This document shows, piece after piece, positions 8,188 through 15,232 of a stretch of DNA of 22,611 nt. Origin of the DNA: a virus. Every line of letters starts with the position of its first letter. Within the stretch, counting starts at the first letter, position 1. The DNA lies in IMG/VR virus record IMGVR_UViG_3300032342_000073, positions 1-22,611 of that record; one strand, 5' to 3'. The translations under genes and the position numbers were made by a program. The notes beneath the pieces were generated by a model. That model had not been told where the DNA came from. It was given only the letters and a program-made list of their open reading frames with translations, and made no database searches.

Positions 8188-8672
8188 GTGGCGACTCCGG
8201 GTATTGCTTCAACAACCAGATCGAGCGCGTACTGCATCGTTGTCCCGCCCGCGCTGGCGTAGACCACACCGTACGTGAGCGGACCATCCTGATCACATCG
8301 CACGAGCACAGACCCGCTCTGCACGCTGGCGGTCGTGTTCCCGGTGAGGGCCGCGAACGCCTGGCTGCAGGCCACTCCACCATCCGTCCACCCAAGCGTG
8401 ACGGTCGCCGATGAACTCGACGACGCGGCGCGCGTGACACGCAGGCTGACACTGACCCGGTACAGACCCGTGGTGAGCGAGGCGATCGGGACAGACGTGG
8501 TCACGATCGTCGCGCCTTGCGCGGTAAGGCTCACGGTCTGCAGCCGAAACGACGCCGCATCGACTTGCTGGGCGAGGGCCTGGAGCCAGGAGGCCCACAC
8601 CCGCGGAATCACGCCGGTGCCTTTCTCCGCAATCGGGTCACGCGGCAGGCCGGGCAGACGGAGGCGCAGCAT
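8184..8672 (-). CDS. Beta-sandwich virion protein after gp10-like gene (162 aa)
   Basis: ATG 8672 overlaps the previous stop in TGATG. Residues 1-45 include a basic, Pro-rich start and one helix (VWASWLQALAQQV). Residues 48-158 are alternating beta strands rich in Ser, Thr, Val and Ala, with GLYRVSVSLRVTRAA and LTYGVVYASAGGTTMQYALDLVVE as clear strands. I recognise this beta-sandwich type from phage virion proteins, but I know of no defined function for it. Two cysteines (in GVACSQ and LVRCDQ) could pair. In P22 the tail needle gp26 follows gp10, so this protein occupies the needle position, yet it lacks the long trimeric coiled coil expected of a needle. A small fibre, decoration or plug protein is more likely. 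Confidence 0.82.
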   Translation of the reverse strand: MLRLRLPGLPRDPIAEKGTGVIPRVWASWLQALAQQVDAASFRLQTVSLTAQGATIVTTSVPIASLTTGLYRVSVSLRVTRAASSSSSATVTLGWTDGGVACSQAFAALTGNTTASVQSGSVLVRCDQDGPLTYGVVYASAGGTTMQYALDLVVEAIPGVAT

Positions 8673-10132
8673 CAGGCGCCTCCATGATCGCGCACGGTGA
8701 TAGTGGCGCCCATAATGCGAAACGGCACCGGGTCCGTCACGACAAACTCACCGACAAGGTCCTCCCCGGACCCACACCGCCACCAGCGCACGCGCTTCGA
8801 GTAGTCCCATATCTGCCCGATGCTCCTGGTCCGTTCGGAACCCCAGGTCTTCCCGCCATCCTTCGAGAGTCGCATCGACATCACCGAATCGGCGCCTCGG
8901 CCGGCGTAGGTGCTCACGCCAGACTCGAGGAGGACCTCCACGCAATCGAGCCCGATCGGCTCGCGGTCGTTGAACACGCTCGGCGTCCGGCGCACACGCC
9001 GAATCGGCAGCCCGTCAACGTCGTAGCCGTAGGTTTCGGAGACCTCGTAGATCGTGCCCGTCGTGCTATCGAGCGCCAAGTGCCGGCCGAAGGCGTGGAC
9101 GTGATAACGCGGGCGCCAGGCGACGTAGGCATTGGACCCACTCACCCATGTCCCTCGACGCGCCCACATTTGCGTGGTGAGGTCGAGCGCCCACGTCACA
9201 TCCTGCGTCGGGAAGGTCAGCAGATAGAACGTATGGCCCGCGGCCGAATAGCTCGACCCGATAGCATCGTCGATCGTGGCGTAGTTGTGGATGGCCCACG
9301 CGACCGCGTTGGTGCTGGCCGGTTGTGGCGCCCCGCCGTTGACGAGGACGACTTCACCGTGGCCGTCCGCGGTCTGAGAGACCCAGAGAATCCCTCCGAG
9401 GATTTCCTTGGCCGAGAAGGGGGCCGCACAGCCGTGGGCCAGCAGCGCGCCAGGAATCGGCACAAACGGGAAGGGATACGTCCCGGCGTTGTTCCACACC
9501 TCCGAGGTTTCCTCGCCGAGGAGCCAGATTTCGCGGGCACTCTTCGGCACGATGAGGGCCACCCAGCGGTCAGGTGCGGTGGACCGTTGAGCAAACTGTG
9601 TGGGATCCCATGTCGTGCAATCGAGCAAGTCCGACACGAAGAAGGTCGAGGTCGACGAATCCAGCACGAGGAAGTAGCCGTCAATCCACGCGCACATCGT
9701 ATTGCCGCTGGCGCGCTCGACGGTCAGGGTGTTCGTGTCGAGATCTAAGCTGTACCCCACGTCCCCGGAGGTGATGAAGAGTTGCCCCGACCCATCATCG
9801 CCACCACAGATCGTGGCGGGGTTGGCATCGACCGCCACCGCGCCACGATTCACCAAGGACAGCGTGCCATCTCCGGCTTCGAGGAGTTCGTACACGACGC
9901 CCCCGATCACCGCAAAGGCACGGCCGCTCTTATGAAAGAACCCTCGTCCTGGTGTTTCGACGGGTGTCAGCCGGGCTTCCACGCCCGGTGTCGGGTAGAG
10001 GTTGATCGGGGTCTTCCCGCCGACCACCTGGCGAGGTTCCGGGTAGTAGTTGACGGTATCCTGGCCGTCCGCAATCGACGATTGCGAGATGTTCGATCCG
10101 CCGCAGAACATCGGCCAGGGTATCCGGCTCAT
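8672..10132 (-). CDS. P22 gp10-like packaged-DNA stabilisation / tail hub protein (486 aa)
   Basis: The protein matches the P22 gp10 family (phage stabilisation protein) in length (P22 gp10 is 472 residues) and style. It starts MSRIPWPMFCGGSNISQSS, followed by NYYPEPR and repeated beta-rich segments of propeller type with ordered signatures such as TSTFFVSDLLDCTTWDP and GREIWLLG-like strands with EVWNNAG. Gp10 closes the neck below gp4, keeps packaged DNA in the head and gives an attachment point for the tail needle. The start follows the gp4-like stop by two bases with GGGAG upstream. The gene order gp4-gp10 supports the assignment. No truncation is visible. Confidence 0.9.
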   Translation of the reverse strand: MSRIPWPMFCGGSNISQSSIADGQDTVNYYPEPRQVVGGKTPINLYPTPGVEARLTPVETPGRGFFHKSGRAFAVIGGVVYELLEAGDGTLSLVNRGAVAVDANPATICGGDDGSGQLFITSGDVGYSLDLDTNTLTVERASGNTMCAWIDGYFLVLDSSTSTFFVSDLLDCTTWDPTQFAQRSTAPDRWVALIVPKSAREIWLLGEETSEVWNNAGTYPFPFVPIPGALLAHGCAAPFSAKEILGGILWVSQTADGHGEVVLVNGGAPQPASTNAVAWAIHNYATIDDAIGSSYSAAGHTFYLLTFPTQDVTWALDLTTQMWARRGTWVSGSNAYVAWRPRYHVHAFGRHLALDSTTGTIYEVSETYGYDVDGLPIRRVRRTPSVFNDREPIGLDCVEVLLESGVSTYAGRGADSVMSMRLSKDGGKTWGSERTRSIGQIWDYSKRVRWWRCGSGEDLVGEFVVTDPVPFRIMGATITVRDHGGA

Positions 10133-10134
10133 GC

Positions 10135-10866
10135 CTAACTCCCGGTGTACAGGTCGTACCGACCGCTCCCACGCAGACCCGGCGTGCCCGGGTCGAGTGA
10201 GGCGTCAGTCGGGCGCAGGTTGGCCCGCTTGATGGCGGCAAGCGCCTCAATCGCGACGCGTTCCACCCGCGGGCTCGGGGTCTTGCCAAAGTCCTCGGCC
10301 AACTCCAACGCGAGGTTGTACCGATACATCCGGCTCCACCCGGGCGGCATCGCGTAGACCGTCGTGAGATCGGCAAACGTGGAGGCGGCGGCTGGCGTGT
10401 AGAGCACGAGGTCACACAGGCCCGTGTTCGGCACCGGGTAGACCCTGATGGTGCCCAAGCCCGCAGCCCACGCGAAATCGTAGTAGCAGGCGGTCGGCCA
10501 CGGACCCGTGGCACTCTTGTCGGTGAGTCCTTGCCACTCGGCGATGTTGATCGGGCGCCCGATCGGCACTTCGATCGACGGACTCGCTGTGCGATCGGGG
10601 ATGACACTCGCGTTGTCGATCCAGACCGGGCGGGCCTGGTTGAATGTGCCGCCGGTGCCAATCGTGTAAGCCGCCACTCCACTTGAGAGCGGGTAGACGT
10701 TCCGGCTCACCGTGAAGATGCTCGCCCGTTCGAGGCCCAGACTGTCGACGAAGTCGTCCAGCGCGATCTTGCCGACCGCGAGTTCTTCGGCCTCGGGCGT
10801 ATCGGTGGCCCCGACGACGCCCAAAAGACGGAGCGACCGCGTGATGATGTCGGTGGCGCTCGGCAT
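10135..10866 (-). CDS. P22 gp4-like tail accessory / head completion protein (243 aa)
   Basis: The N-terminal helical part (DIITRSLRLLGVVGATDTPEAEEL) and the later pattern RPVWIDNASV, RPINIAEWQGLTDK, PTACYYDF, IRVYPVPN, LVLYTPAA and the helical C-terminal region (MYRYNLALELAEDFGK) match the gp4 family of head-to-tail connectors. P22 gp4 binds the portal as a dodecamer and seals the packaged head. The family also includes a cell-wall hydrolase role in P22, but I see no convincing catalytic motif here. It is longer than P22 gp4 (166 residues) with an added C-terminal extension. The start ATG 10866 has GGGAG eight bases upstream, after the 63-residue protein. The gp10-like gene follows directly. 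Confidence 0.87.
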   Translation of the reverse strand: MPSATDIITRSLRLLGVVGATDTPEAEELAVGKIALDDFVDSLGLERASIFTVSRNVYPLSSGVAAYTIGTGGTFNQARPVWIDNASVIPDRTASPSIEVPIGRPINIAEWQGLTDKSATGPWPTACYYDFAWAAGLGTIRVYPVPNTGLCDLVLYTPAAASTFADLTTVYAMPPGWSRMYRYNLALELAEDFGKTPSPRVERVAIEALAAIKRANLRPTDASLDPGTPGLRGSGRYDLYTGS

Positions 10867-10884
10867 GGCGTGAACTCCCGCCGG

Positions 10885-11076
10885 CTACGTCGAGCCGTGT
10901 TTCTTCGACGCCTTCGTCGGTGTGGCCGGCACGTCAGCCTCTGGTTCCACCGGCACACGCACGGGAGACAGGGAATCGGACCATCCTGGCCCGAGTTCAG
11001 CCTCTTCGGCCTCCGACTGGACGAGTCGCTTGCCTGCCGTTGGGTGATACCGCCAACCGGGAAACTTGATGACCAT
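10885..11076 (-). CDS. Small conserved-type phage protein with W/H/P motif (63 aa)
   Basis: The frame is open upstream, but ATG 11076 is preceded by GAGG five bases away and gives a compact protein MVIKFPGWRYHPTAGK. The motif FPGWRYHP followed by EEAELGPGWSDSL (about residues 22-34) recurs, as I recall, in small proteins next to phage head genes; no function is established. The C-terminal half is Pro/Val/Ala-rich and ends in a basic KASKKH tail. It sits between the exported-type proteins and gp4, so a minor head or connector part is possible. Confidence 0.75.
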   Translation of the reverse strand: MVIKFPGWRYHPTAGKRLVQSEAEEAELGPGWSDSLSPVRVPVEPEADVPATPTKASKKHGST

Positions 11077-11096
11077 CGAATCCTCGCTACTGCGTG

Positions 11097-11708
11097 CTAC
11101 GGGAGCACTTCGGTAATCAGATAGAACGTGACCGACCCCGCGTTGAGGTTGGTCGCGGCGCCGCTGCCCAGGTTGCCGGTCCCGCTCGTGAGGCGCATCG
11201 TAACAATCGTGCCGGCCCACGACAGGAGGCCACCCTGAATCGCCGCGGCGCGGGTCAGTCCGGTGCCGAGCTCGGTGTCCGCGTCGCCAAAGAGGGCGGT
11301 TGCCGCATCGACATCGAAGCTCGCCAAGACGTCACTCCCTCCCGCGGACGTGCCCACGGTCGCTGAGAGCGTGCCGTTTGTGCAGACAGACGCGCAGACG
11401 AACGTAGCGGTGACGTCCGCATAGACGCCGATCAGACGTGTCTTCGCCGGCAAGGTCGCAATCGTCCAGTCGGCGTTGACGGCCGCCGCGATGAACTGCG
11501 CGTACGTGACCGTGGCCTTGTAGACCACGCGCCGAACGGACCCGGCGTCATTGACCGTGACGCCCGTTCCGCTCCCCGGCGCGATACGGGCAACCGCGAC
11601 CGAGACATTGGCGGGACGAATCTCGGCCTGGTCACGGCCAAGGACGTCCGAGAACGAGTACGCGATGAACACCAACGAGAGACACGCCGCGACAATGGCG
11701 CGGATCAC
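11097..11708 (-). CDS. Membrane-anchored or exported virion-type beta protein (203 aa)
   Basis: GTG 11708 is chosen because GGAG lies six bases upstream and the codon overlaps the previous stop as GTGA (11705-11708); a GTG at 11723 would add five residues. Residues 1-20 (MIRAIVAACLSLVFIAYSFS) are one Arg followed by an uninterrupted hydrophobic run, a signal peptide or membrane anchor. The rest is beta-rich: VVYKATVTYAQFIAAAV, then the stretch TIATLPAKTRLIGVYADVTATF, a CASVC pair and LSATVGTSAGG. I have seen this LPA..LIGV..DVTATF type in phage virion proteins without leaders. It is the last of three consecutive genes with leaders. The function is unknown; surface or periplasmic location is predicted only by the leader. 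Confidence 0.83.
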   Translation of the reverse strand: MIRAIVAACLSLVFIAYSFSDVLGRDQAEIRPANVSVAVARIAPGSGTGVTVNDAGSVRRVVYKATVTYAQFIAAAVNADWTIATLPAKTRLIGVYADVTATFVCASVCTNGTLSATVGTSAGGSDVLASFDVDAATALFGDADTELGTGLTRAAAIQGGLLSWAGTIVTMRLTSGTGNLGSGAATNLNAGSVTFYLITEVLP

Positions 11709-12043
11709 TGTCGACTCCAGCACCAGACGTTGAGCAGACCGCTCGTGGCCCCGGTGCGAATGAACGTGATGCGCTGCAAGTCCTCTCCCCGATCCACGGT
11801 CAGCACGTCGCCGACCTCGAGGAGCGTGCCGACGCTGGCGGTCGGGGCCACGTCAATCCGCCATCGGACCTGCGCGGTCTCCAGCCTGAACCCGCAGCCG
11901 GCCATGCCCGCTCGAATGGCGGCCGTCACGCCAATGGCTGTATTGGCGACCGTAATCTGTTCGAAGGTCGTCGCCCGCTGGCTCTGTGCGGGTGCCCCCA
12001 CGAGGAGGGCCAGCGCGAGGGTCAGAAGCAAGACTCGTCGCAT
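11705..12043 (-). CDS. Exported-type small virion-like protein (112 aa)
   Basis: ATG 12043 has AAGGAG seven bases upstream, overlapping the stop of the previous gene. Residues 1-20 (MRRVLLLTLALALLVGAPAQ) form a textbook Sec leader: RR, a Leu/Ala core and AxA-type cleavage near residue 19. The mature domain is a short beta sandwich: TFEQITVANTAIGVTAA, RLETAQVRWRIDVAPTASVG, LLEVGDVLTV and RITFIRTGATSGLLNVWCW. The pattern ETA.(I/V)RW..D..PTA..G.LL..GD is one I associate with small phage head proteins that normally have no leader. The mature part has exactly two cysteines (in MAGCGF and NVWCW). It is tightly coupled to the next gene by GTGA. Confidence 0.85.
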   Translation of the reverse strand: MRRVLLLTLALALLVGAPAQSQRATTFEQITVANTAIGVTAAIRAGMAGCGFRLETAQVRWRIDVAPTASVGTLLEVGDVLTVDRGEDLQRITFIRTGATSGLLNVWCWSRQ

Positions 12044-12053
12044 GGGTCTCTCC

Positions 12054-13190
12054 TTAGCGGGTGATTTCCCACCAATTGATGCGGATATTCGCGTCGATCG
12101 TGCCGCCCGCCTGGAGGTAGGTGATAAACGGGTCCATGCCGATGTCCGCGGTTTTGGCGGTGCCGCTATTGGTCATCGTGATCGGCGTGCCATTCAGGAA
12201 CGCCGTGGGCACGCGCGCCGCGCTGATACACGATTTCAGGGTGTAGGTGCCGGCGTTCGCCGCGTTGACGCCGCTATCGTCACTGAGGGTCCCGCCTCCG
12301 GCGACTTCCCCGAGCGAGAACACCGACCCGTCGACGTTATTGATGCCCACAACGGACCAGTCCGCATACCCGGTGTAGACGTTGCCGGCCTGGAATGCCT
12401 CATGTTTGCGCCAACCAATGAGCATCTGGTCGGTGCCGGCAATCAGCGCGATGGTGAAGTTGACCGTGAAGCAGCCCCCGTTGACGCCCGTGGTAATCCA
12501 CGAGGTTGCGTCCGTCACGATGCCGTCTCCGAGGTAGATTTCGACGCCCTCGTTGTCGGTCGTGTTGTCGGCCGATATGTCGAGCTTATTCGCCGCCACA
12601 ATCCACGACGAGGCCGACTTGACAAGCTCTTCCCGATAGGTGATCAGCCCGGATGGGCTGCCCCAGACATAGTTGGTGCCGGTGGCCGCGATCGTCTTCG
12701 CACCGGCCGCGGTCGTCGCCAGCACCAAGAGGGGCCGGGTGAAGTCTTCGCGGGCGTAGGTCGTCCACATATTCGTGGAGGCGCCCAACGCCGCACCGGG
12801 AATCGTCTCGGCCGGACCGCCCTTGATCGCAACGGTGGCGAACCCGCTCGTATAGGCCGTCATCTTGGCCCGAATCTGGCTAAAGCCCGGATTCGAGACC
12901 ACGAAGAGGTCGTTGGCCGTCGTCGTCGAGGCCAGGCCGTAGGTGGACTGGCGTATCACCGGGATGGCCGTCCACGTCCCCGCAATAGACGCCTCGAAGG
13001 TGATGGTCCCCGACCATGTGCCACTGACCTGAATGGTGACGCTCTTGTCGGCGCCCGTCGTGGCAGTGACCACAGCATCGGCAATCCCAAGGGTGCCCTG
13101 CGTGACCGGCTGCGCGAAGGCGGAGACGGCGGAGAGCATGGCGATGAGGAGCGCCGCCACGCTGACTCTGAGTAGTGAAGTTCGTCGCAT
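12054..13190 (-). CDS. Exported-type virion-like protein with jelly-roll C-terminus (378 aa)
   Basis: ATG 13190 is favoured over the upstream GTG 13199 because AGGAG lies eight bases before it. Residues 1-27 are a clear Sec leader (MRRTSLLRVSVAALLIAMLS, then AVSAFA before Q). The next 95 residues are a beta-sandwich domain (VTIQVSGTWSGTITFEASI, FSQIRAKMTAYTSGFATVAI) of a type common in phage virion proteins. The C-terminal region of about 230 residues, from WTTYAREDF to INWWEITR, is rich in strands and resembles lectin-like or jelly-roll folds, which suggests surface or carbohydrate binding, although no binding residues can be named. Two cysteines are present in the mature protein. The gene follows a strong hairpin. 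Confidence 0.85.
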   Translation of the reverse strand: MRRTSLLRVSVAALLIAMLSAVSAFAQPVTQGTLGIADAVVTATTGADKSVTIQVSGTWSGTITFEASIAGTWTAIPVIRQSTYGLASTTTANDLFVVSNPGFSQIRAKMTAYTSGFATVAIKGGPAETIPGAALGASTNMWTTYAREDFTRPLLVLATTAAGAKTIAATGTNYVWGSPSGLITYREELVKSASSWIVAANKLDISADNTTDNEGVEIYLGDGIVTDATSWITTGVNGGCFTVNFTIALIAGTDQMLIGWRKHEAFQAGNVYTGYADWSVVGINNVDGSVFSLGEVAGGGTLSDDSGVNAANAGTYTLKSCISAARVPTAFLNGTPITMTNSGTAKTADIGMDPFITYLQAGGTIDANIRINWWEITR

Positions 13191-13221
13191 GTTCTGCACT
13201 CCTGCATCGCGAGTTGAAGGG

Positions 13222-13252
13222 CTGGCCGCCCACGTCGGGTGTGGGCGGCCAG
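13222..13252 (-). promoter_or_regulatory. Perfect 12-bp hairpin between two virion genes
   Basis: On the coding strand CTGGCCGCCCAC is followed by a 7-base loop and its exact complement. The stem is 12 bp with only two A-T or T-A pairs near the ends. It lies in the 81-base gap between the stop at 13272 and the next start at 13190. There is no T-run after it, so it is not a standard intrinsic terminator; a partial terminator, processing stop or mRNA-protecting structure are the alternatives. Confidence 0.6.
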
Positions 13253-13271
13253 GAGGGTGCGCGAGACGGTC

Positions 13272-13868
13272 TTACGTGATCGTCCAGTTGTTGTTCGCCA
13301 GCACGAGCCACTTGCCCTTGGCCGCGACCAGGGAGAGGCAGGCGCCGATGTAGGCCGCCGACGTGTTGGTCGTGTGGAGACCAGTCGTGCCGTCGTGGCA
13401 CGAGACGGTGGTGATGACGTGCGCGGCATCGGTGAGGGTCAGGAAGCGGGCCACGAGCCCGTCCTGTCCAAACCCCGGATCGGCAAACGTGGTGCTCGCC
13501 AGGGCCGCCGCTTTCGTCAAGTGGTAGTCGGTGTCGCGGGTGGGGGCAGGAACAACGCCGTTCTGCCCGACGGTGATAACGTCCCGCTTGGATGGCGGTG
13601 GCACGTCCTGTTTCGCCCCGAGGCTGGCGAAGTCGGAATCCAGGCCGAACGTGACCTGCGCGAGCACGTCATGGGCCTGGGCCGTTCCGCCGCGGTCGCC
13701 GCGCGATCGGACGGTGATGAAGTTCGCCACGGGGATTGCCACGATCCGCATGAACTCGCCGGCAATCTGCATGATGCCGCCCACCGTCGCTCCGGTGGAC
13801 GCGGTCACGTTGAAGGTGAGCGAGTTTGCGGTGGCCGCGGCGGCCAGTGTGGTTCTCGTGATAGCCAT
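13272..13868 (-). CDS. Virion structural protein, possible head decoration (198 aa)
   Basis: ATG 13868 has AGGAG eight bases upstream. Residues 1-80 follow the pattern TLAAAATANSLTFNVTASTG, GGIMQIAGEFMRIVAI, FITVRSRGDRGGTAQAHDV, the beta domain with a GT..AHxx element often seen in proteins near the coat gene of phages. Residues 140-198 are a second beta-rich part ending GKWLVLANNNWTIT. There is no leader or membrane segment. Lying directly after the coat gene and flanked by hairpins that could modulate its expression, it is a good candidate for an abundant head-decoration or fibre-base protein. Neither role is proven by sequence. Confidence 0.82.
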   Translation of the reverse strand: MAITRTTLAAAATANSLTFNVTASTGATVGGIMQIAGEFMRIVAIPVANFITVRSRGDRGGTAQAHDVLAQVTFGLDSDFASLGAKQDVPPPSKRDVITVGQNGVVPAPTRDTDYHLTKAAALASTTFADPGFGQDGLVARFLTLTDAAHVITTVSCHDGTTGLHTTNTSAAYIGACLSLVAAKGKWLVLANNNWTIT

Positions 13869-13905
13869 AGTCGTCTCTCCTACTGCCTACGCCTGTGTGG
13901 ACTAG

Positions 13906-13939
13906 ACGAGGGACACGCCAGCGTGAACGCGCCCCTCGT
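13906..13939 (-). promoter_or_regulatory. Hairpin downstream of the coat gene
   Basis: ACGAGGG and CCCTCGT form a 7-bp outer stem, with an inner CACG/CGTG stem capped by CTGG and a bulge on one side. The structure begins about nine bases after the coat stop. No T-run follows. It could be a partial terminator or could protect the 3' end of the coat message; both would lower downstream expression relative to coat. Confidence 0.5.
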
Positions 13940-13948
13940 GAGCAAGGA

Positions 13949-15199
13949 TTACGAGCAGACGCGAGCGCCCAGGTCTGGGCGCACAGCGGACCAGCCGTAC
14001 ATGAGGTCCACCCGCGCGGGCGACTGGTCGGTCATGATCGAGTAGTCCTTGAGGAACCGCACGGCGATCCCCAGGGCCTTGTTGCTGATGCGCTCCGCCA
14101 CCCAGAGCCCCCCGGGCTTTTCGAGGTCGGCGAACACGAGCGCGTAGGCGCCAGGCAGATAGACGAGGGCCTGGGGCGAGGACACGCTCGCATACGTCGA
14201 GGCGTGACCGAAGATGGTCACGGCCGCGCTGTCGGCCGGTGAGGTGGTGCAGGTCTGGAGGGCACCAGACGTGACGATGGCCGGCGAGATCGGGACCGTG
14301 GCCGCGCCACCAGACGTGCCATACACGTCCGCCAGGACGACGAAGTCCTTGAGCTGGCCCGTGCTCTGGTAGTTCAGGGGGTTGATGTCGTAGACCGCGT
14401 CAAACTGGATCACGTCGCCCTCGCGCAGTCGGAGCGCGGCGGCCGACGTAAAGCCCTTCAACAGAATCGAGGCCCCCGTCTGCACGCCATCCACCTGTGG
14501 CGTGCCACCCAACGGGCCGACCACATGGGTGGCCACGTTCTGCGACATGAACCACTCGCTGATGCCGAGGGCTTCGTTCCCGAACTGACCCGTGCGGAAC
14601 GCCTTGGAGATGGCGGCGGCCGGGTTGAACAGGGCGAAGTTCGCCGACGAGAGGTAGGCGTGCATGTTCGGATCGAGGATGGCGATACGCCCGTCAGACG
14701 GGACCCCACCCTTCGACAGCTTCACGCCTGCCGCCAAGTACGGCATATTGGCCGCGCCCGGCAGCGTGCCCGTCGAACCCGGGACGACGCCAGGCGTGCC
14801 GGACGTCATGTACGTCTTCTTGTACATGCGGCTCAGGCCGTCGAAGTCGACCGCATTGATCAGGGAATCGACCGCCGGCTCGATGTACCGCTCCCGATAG
14901 TTGTCCACTTCCATCGTGAGGGACGCCATCGAGAACTCCAGACCGATGTTGGCCTGGTCGGTCAGCGTGATGGGGACGATCTGGTCCTGCACCGGCTGAG
15001 GGTTGAGGGCCTGGCCCTTGTTGACCTGATACCGCTGCGGCAGACGGGCGTTGACCGTGTAGCCGACCTTCGCGCCGCTCTGCTTGAACTCATCGCTGTA
15101 GCTGCGATCCACGTTGTTGGCGAACCGCATGTTGTTGACGAGACGGAGTCCGATCTGTTTCATCACCCACGTCGGGGTGACAAGGGTATTGGCTGCCAT
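13949..15199 (-). CDS. Major coat protein, P22 gp5-like (416 aa)
   Basis: The protein matches the P22 coat family in length (P22 gp5 is 430 residues) and in ordered segments. It starts MAANTLVTPTWVMKQIGLRL, followed by NNMRFANNVDRSYSDEF, VNARLPQRY, the region LTDQANIGLEFSMASLTMEVD and RYIEPAVDSLINAVD. The C-terminal part contains LRLREGDVIQFDAVYDINPL and ALGIAVRFLKDYSIMTDQSPARVDLMYGW, which is typical for this family. It forms the HK97-fold T=7-type shell with scaffold assistance. No leader is present. The start ATG 15199 follows a G-rich ribosome site (see hairpin at 15206-15221). Two Cys occur, one next to the C-terminus (VCS). Confidence 0.95.
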   Translation of the reverse strand: MAANTLVTPTWVMKQIGLRLVNNMRFANNVDRSYSDEFKQSGAKVGYTVNARLPQRYQVNKGQALNPQPVQDQIVPITLTDQANIGLEFSMASLTMEVDNYRERYIEPAVDSLINAVDFDGLSRMYKKTYMTSGTPGVVPGSTGTLPGAANMPYLAAGVKLSKGGVPSDGRIAILDPNMHAYLSSANFALFNPAAAISKAFRTGQFGNEALGISEWFMSQNVATHVVGPLGGTPQVDGVQTGASILLKGFTSAAALRLREGDVIQFDAVYDINPLNYQSTGQLKDFVVLADVYGTSGGAATVPISPAIVTSGALQTCTTSPADSAAVTIFGHASTYASVSSPQALVYLPGAYALVFADLEKPGGLWVAERISNKALGIAVRFLKDYSIMTDQSPARVDLMYGWSAVRPDLGARVCS

Positions 15200-15205
15200 A
15201 GGATG

Positions 15206-15221
15206 CCGCCCCCCTGGGCGG
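15206..15221 (-). promoter_or_regulatory. Hairpin enclosing the coat ribosome-binding site
   Basis: On the coding strand CCGCCC pairs exactly with GGGCGG around an AGGG loop, and the G-run that would serve as Shine-Dalgarno for the coat ATG at 15199 lies in the loop and the 3' arm. Folding would hide the site unless ribosomes finishing the scaffold gene, which ends at 15233, open it. Regulation is inferred from the sequence only. Confidence 0.45.
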
Positions 15222-15232
15222 TCGCCTGATGG

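Noticed and set aside
7802-8452. Extended start of the 256-residue gene (473 codons)
   Set aside because: The added part overlaps the acetyltransferase and the beta virion gene and is Arg/Pro-rich shadow sequence; AGGAGG before ATG 7801 marks the real start.
8184-8672. Tail needle (gp26-like) identity for the 162-residue protein
   Set aside because: The position fits, but the sequence is a beta sandwich without the long trimeric coiled coil of a needle.
11660-11708. Lipoprotein signal (VAAC) in the 203-residue protein
   Set aside because: The Cys is only at residue 9 and the hydrophobic run continues beyond it, so a lipobox with cleavage there is unlikely; a normal anchor or leader fits better.
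8684-13175. Long plus-strand frames (for example 8684-9748 and 11730-13175)
   Set aside because: They run opposite genes of recognised families or with clear ribosome sites and leaders; their translations lack any recognisable pattern.
13222-13252. Intrinsic terminator call for the 12-bp hairpin
   Set aside because: The stem is strong, but CCCTTCAACT follows instead of a T-run, so it is recorded as a regulatory hairpin and not as a terminator.
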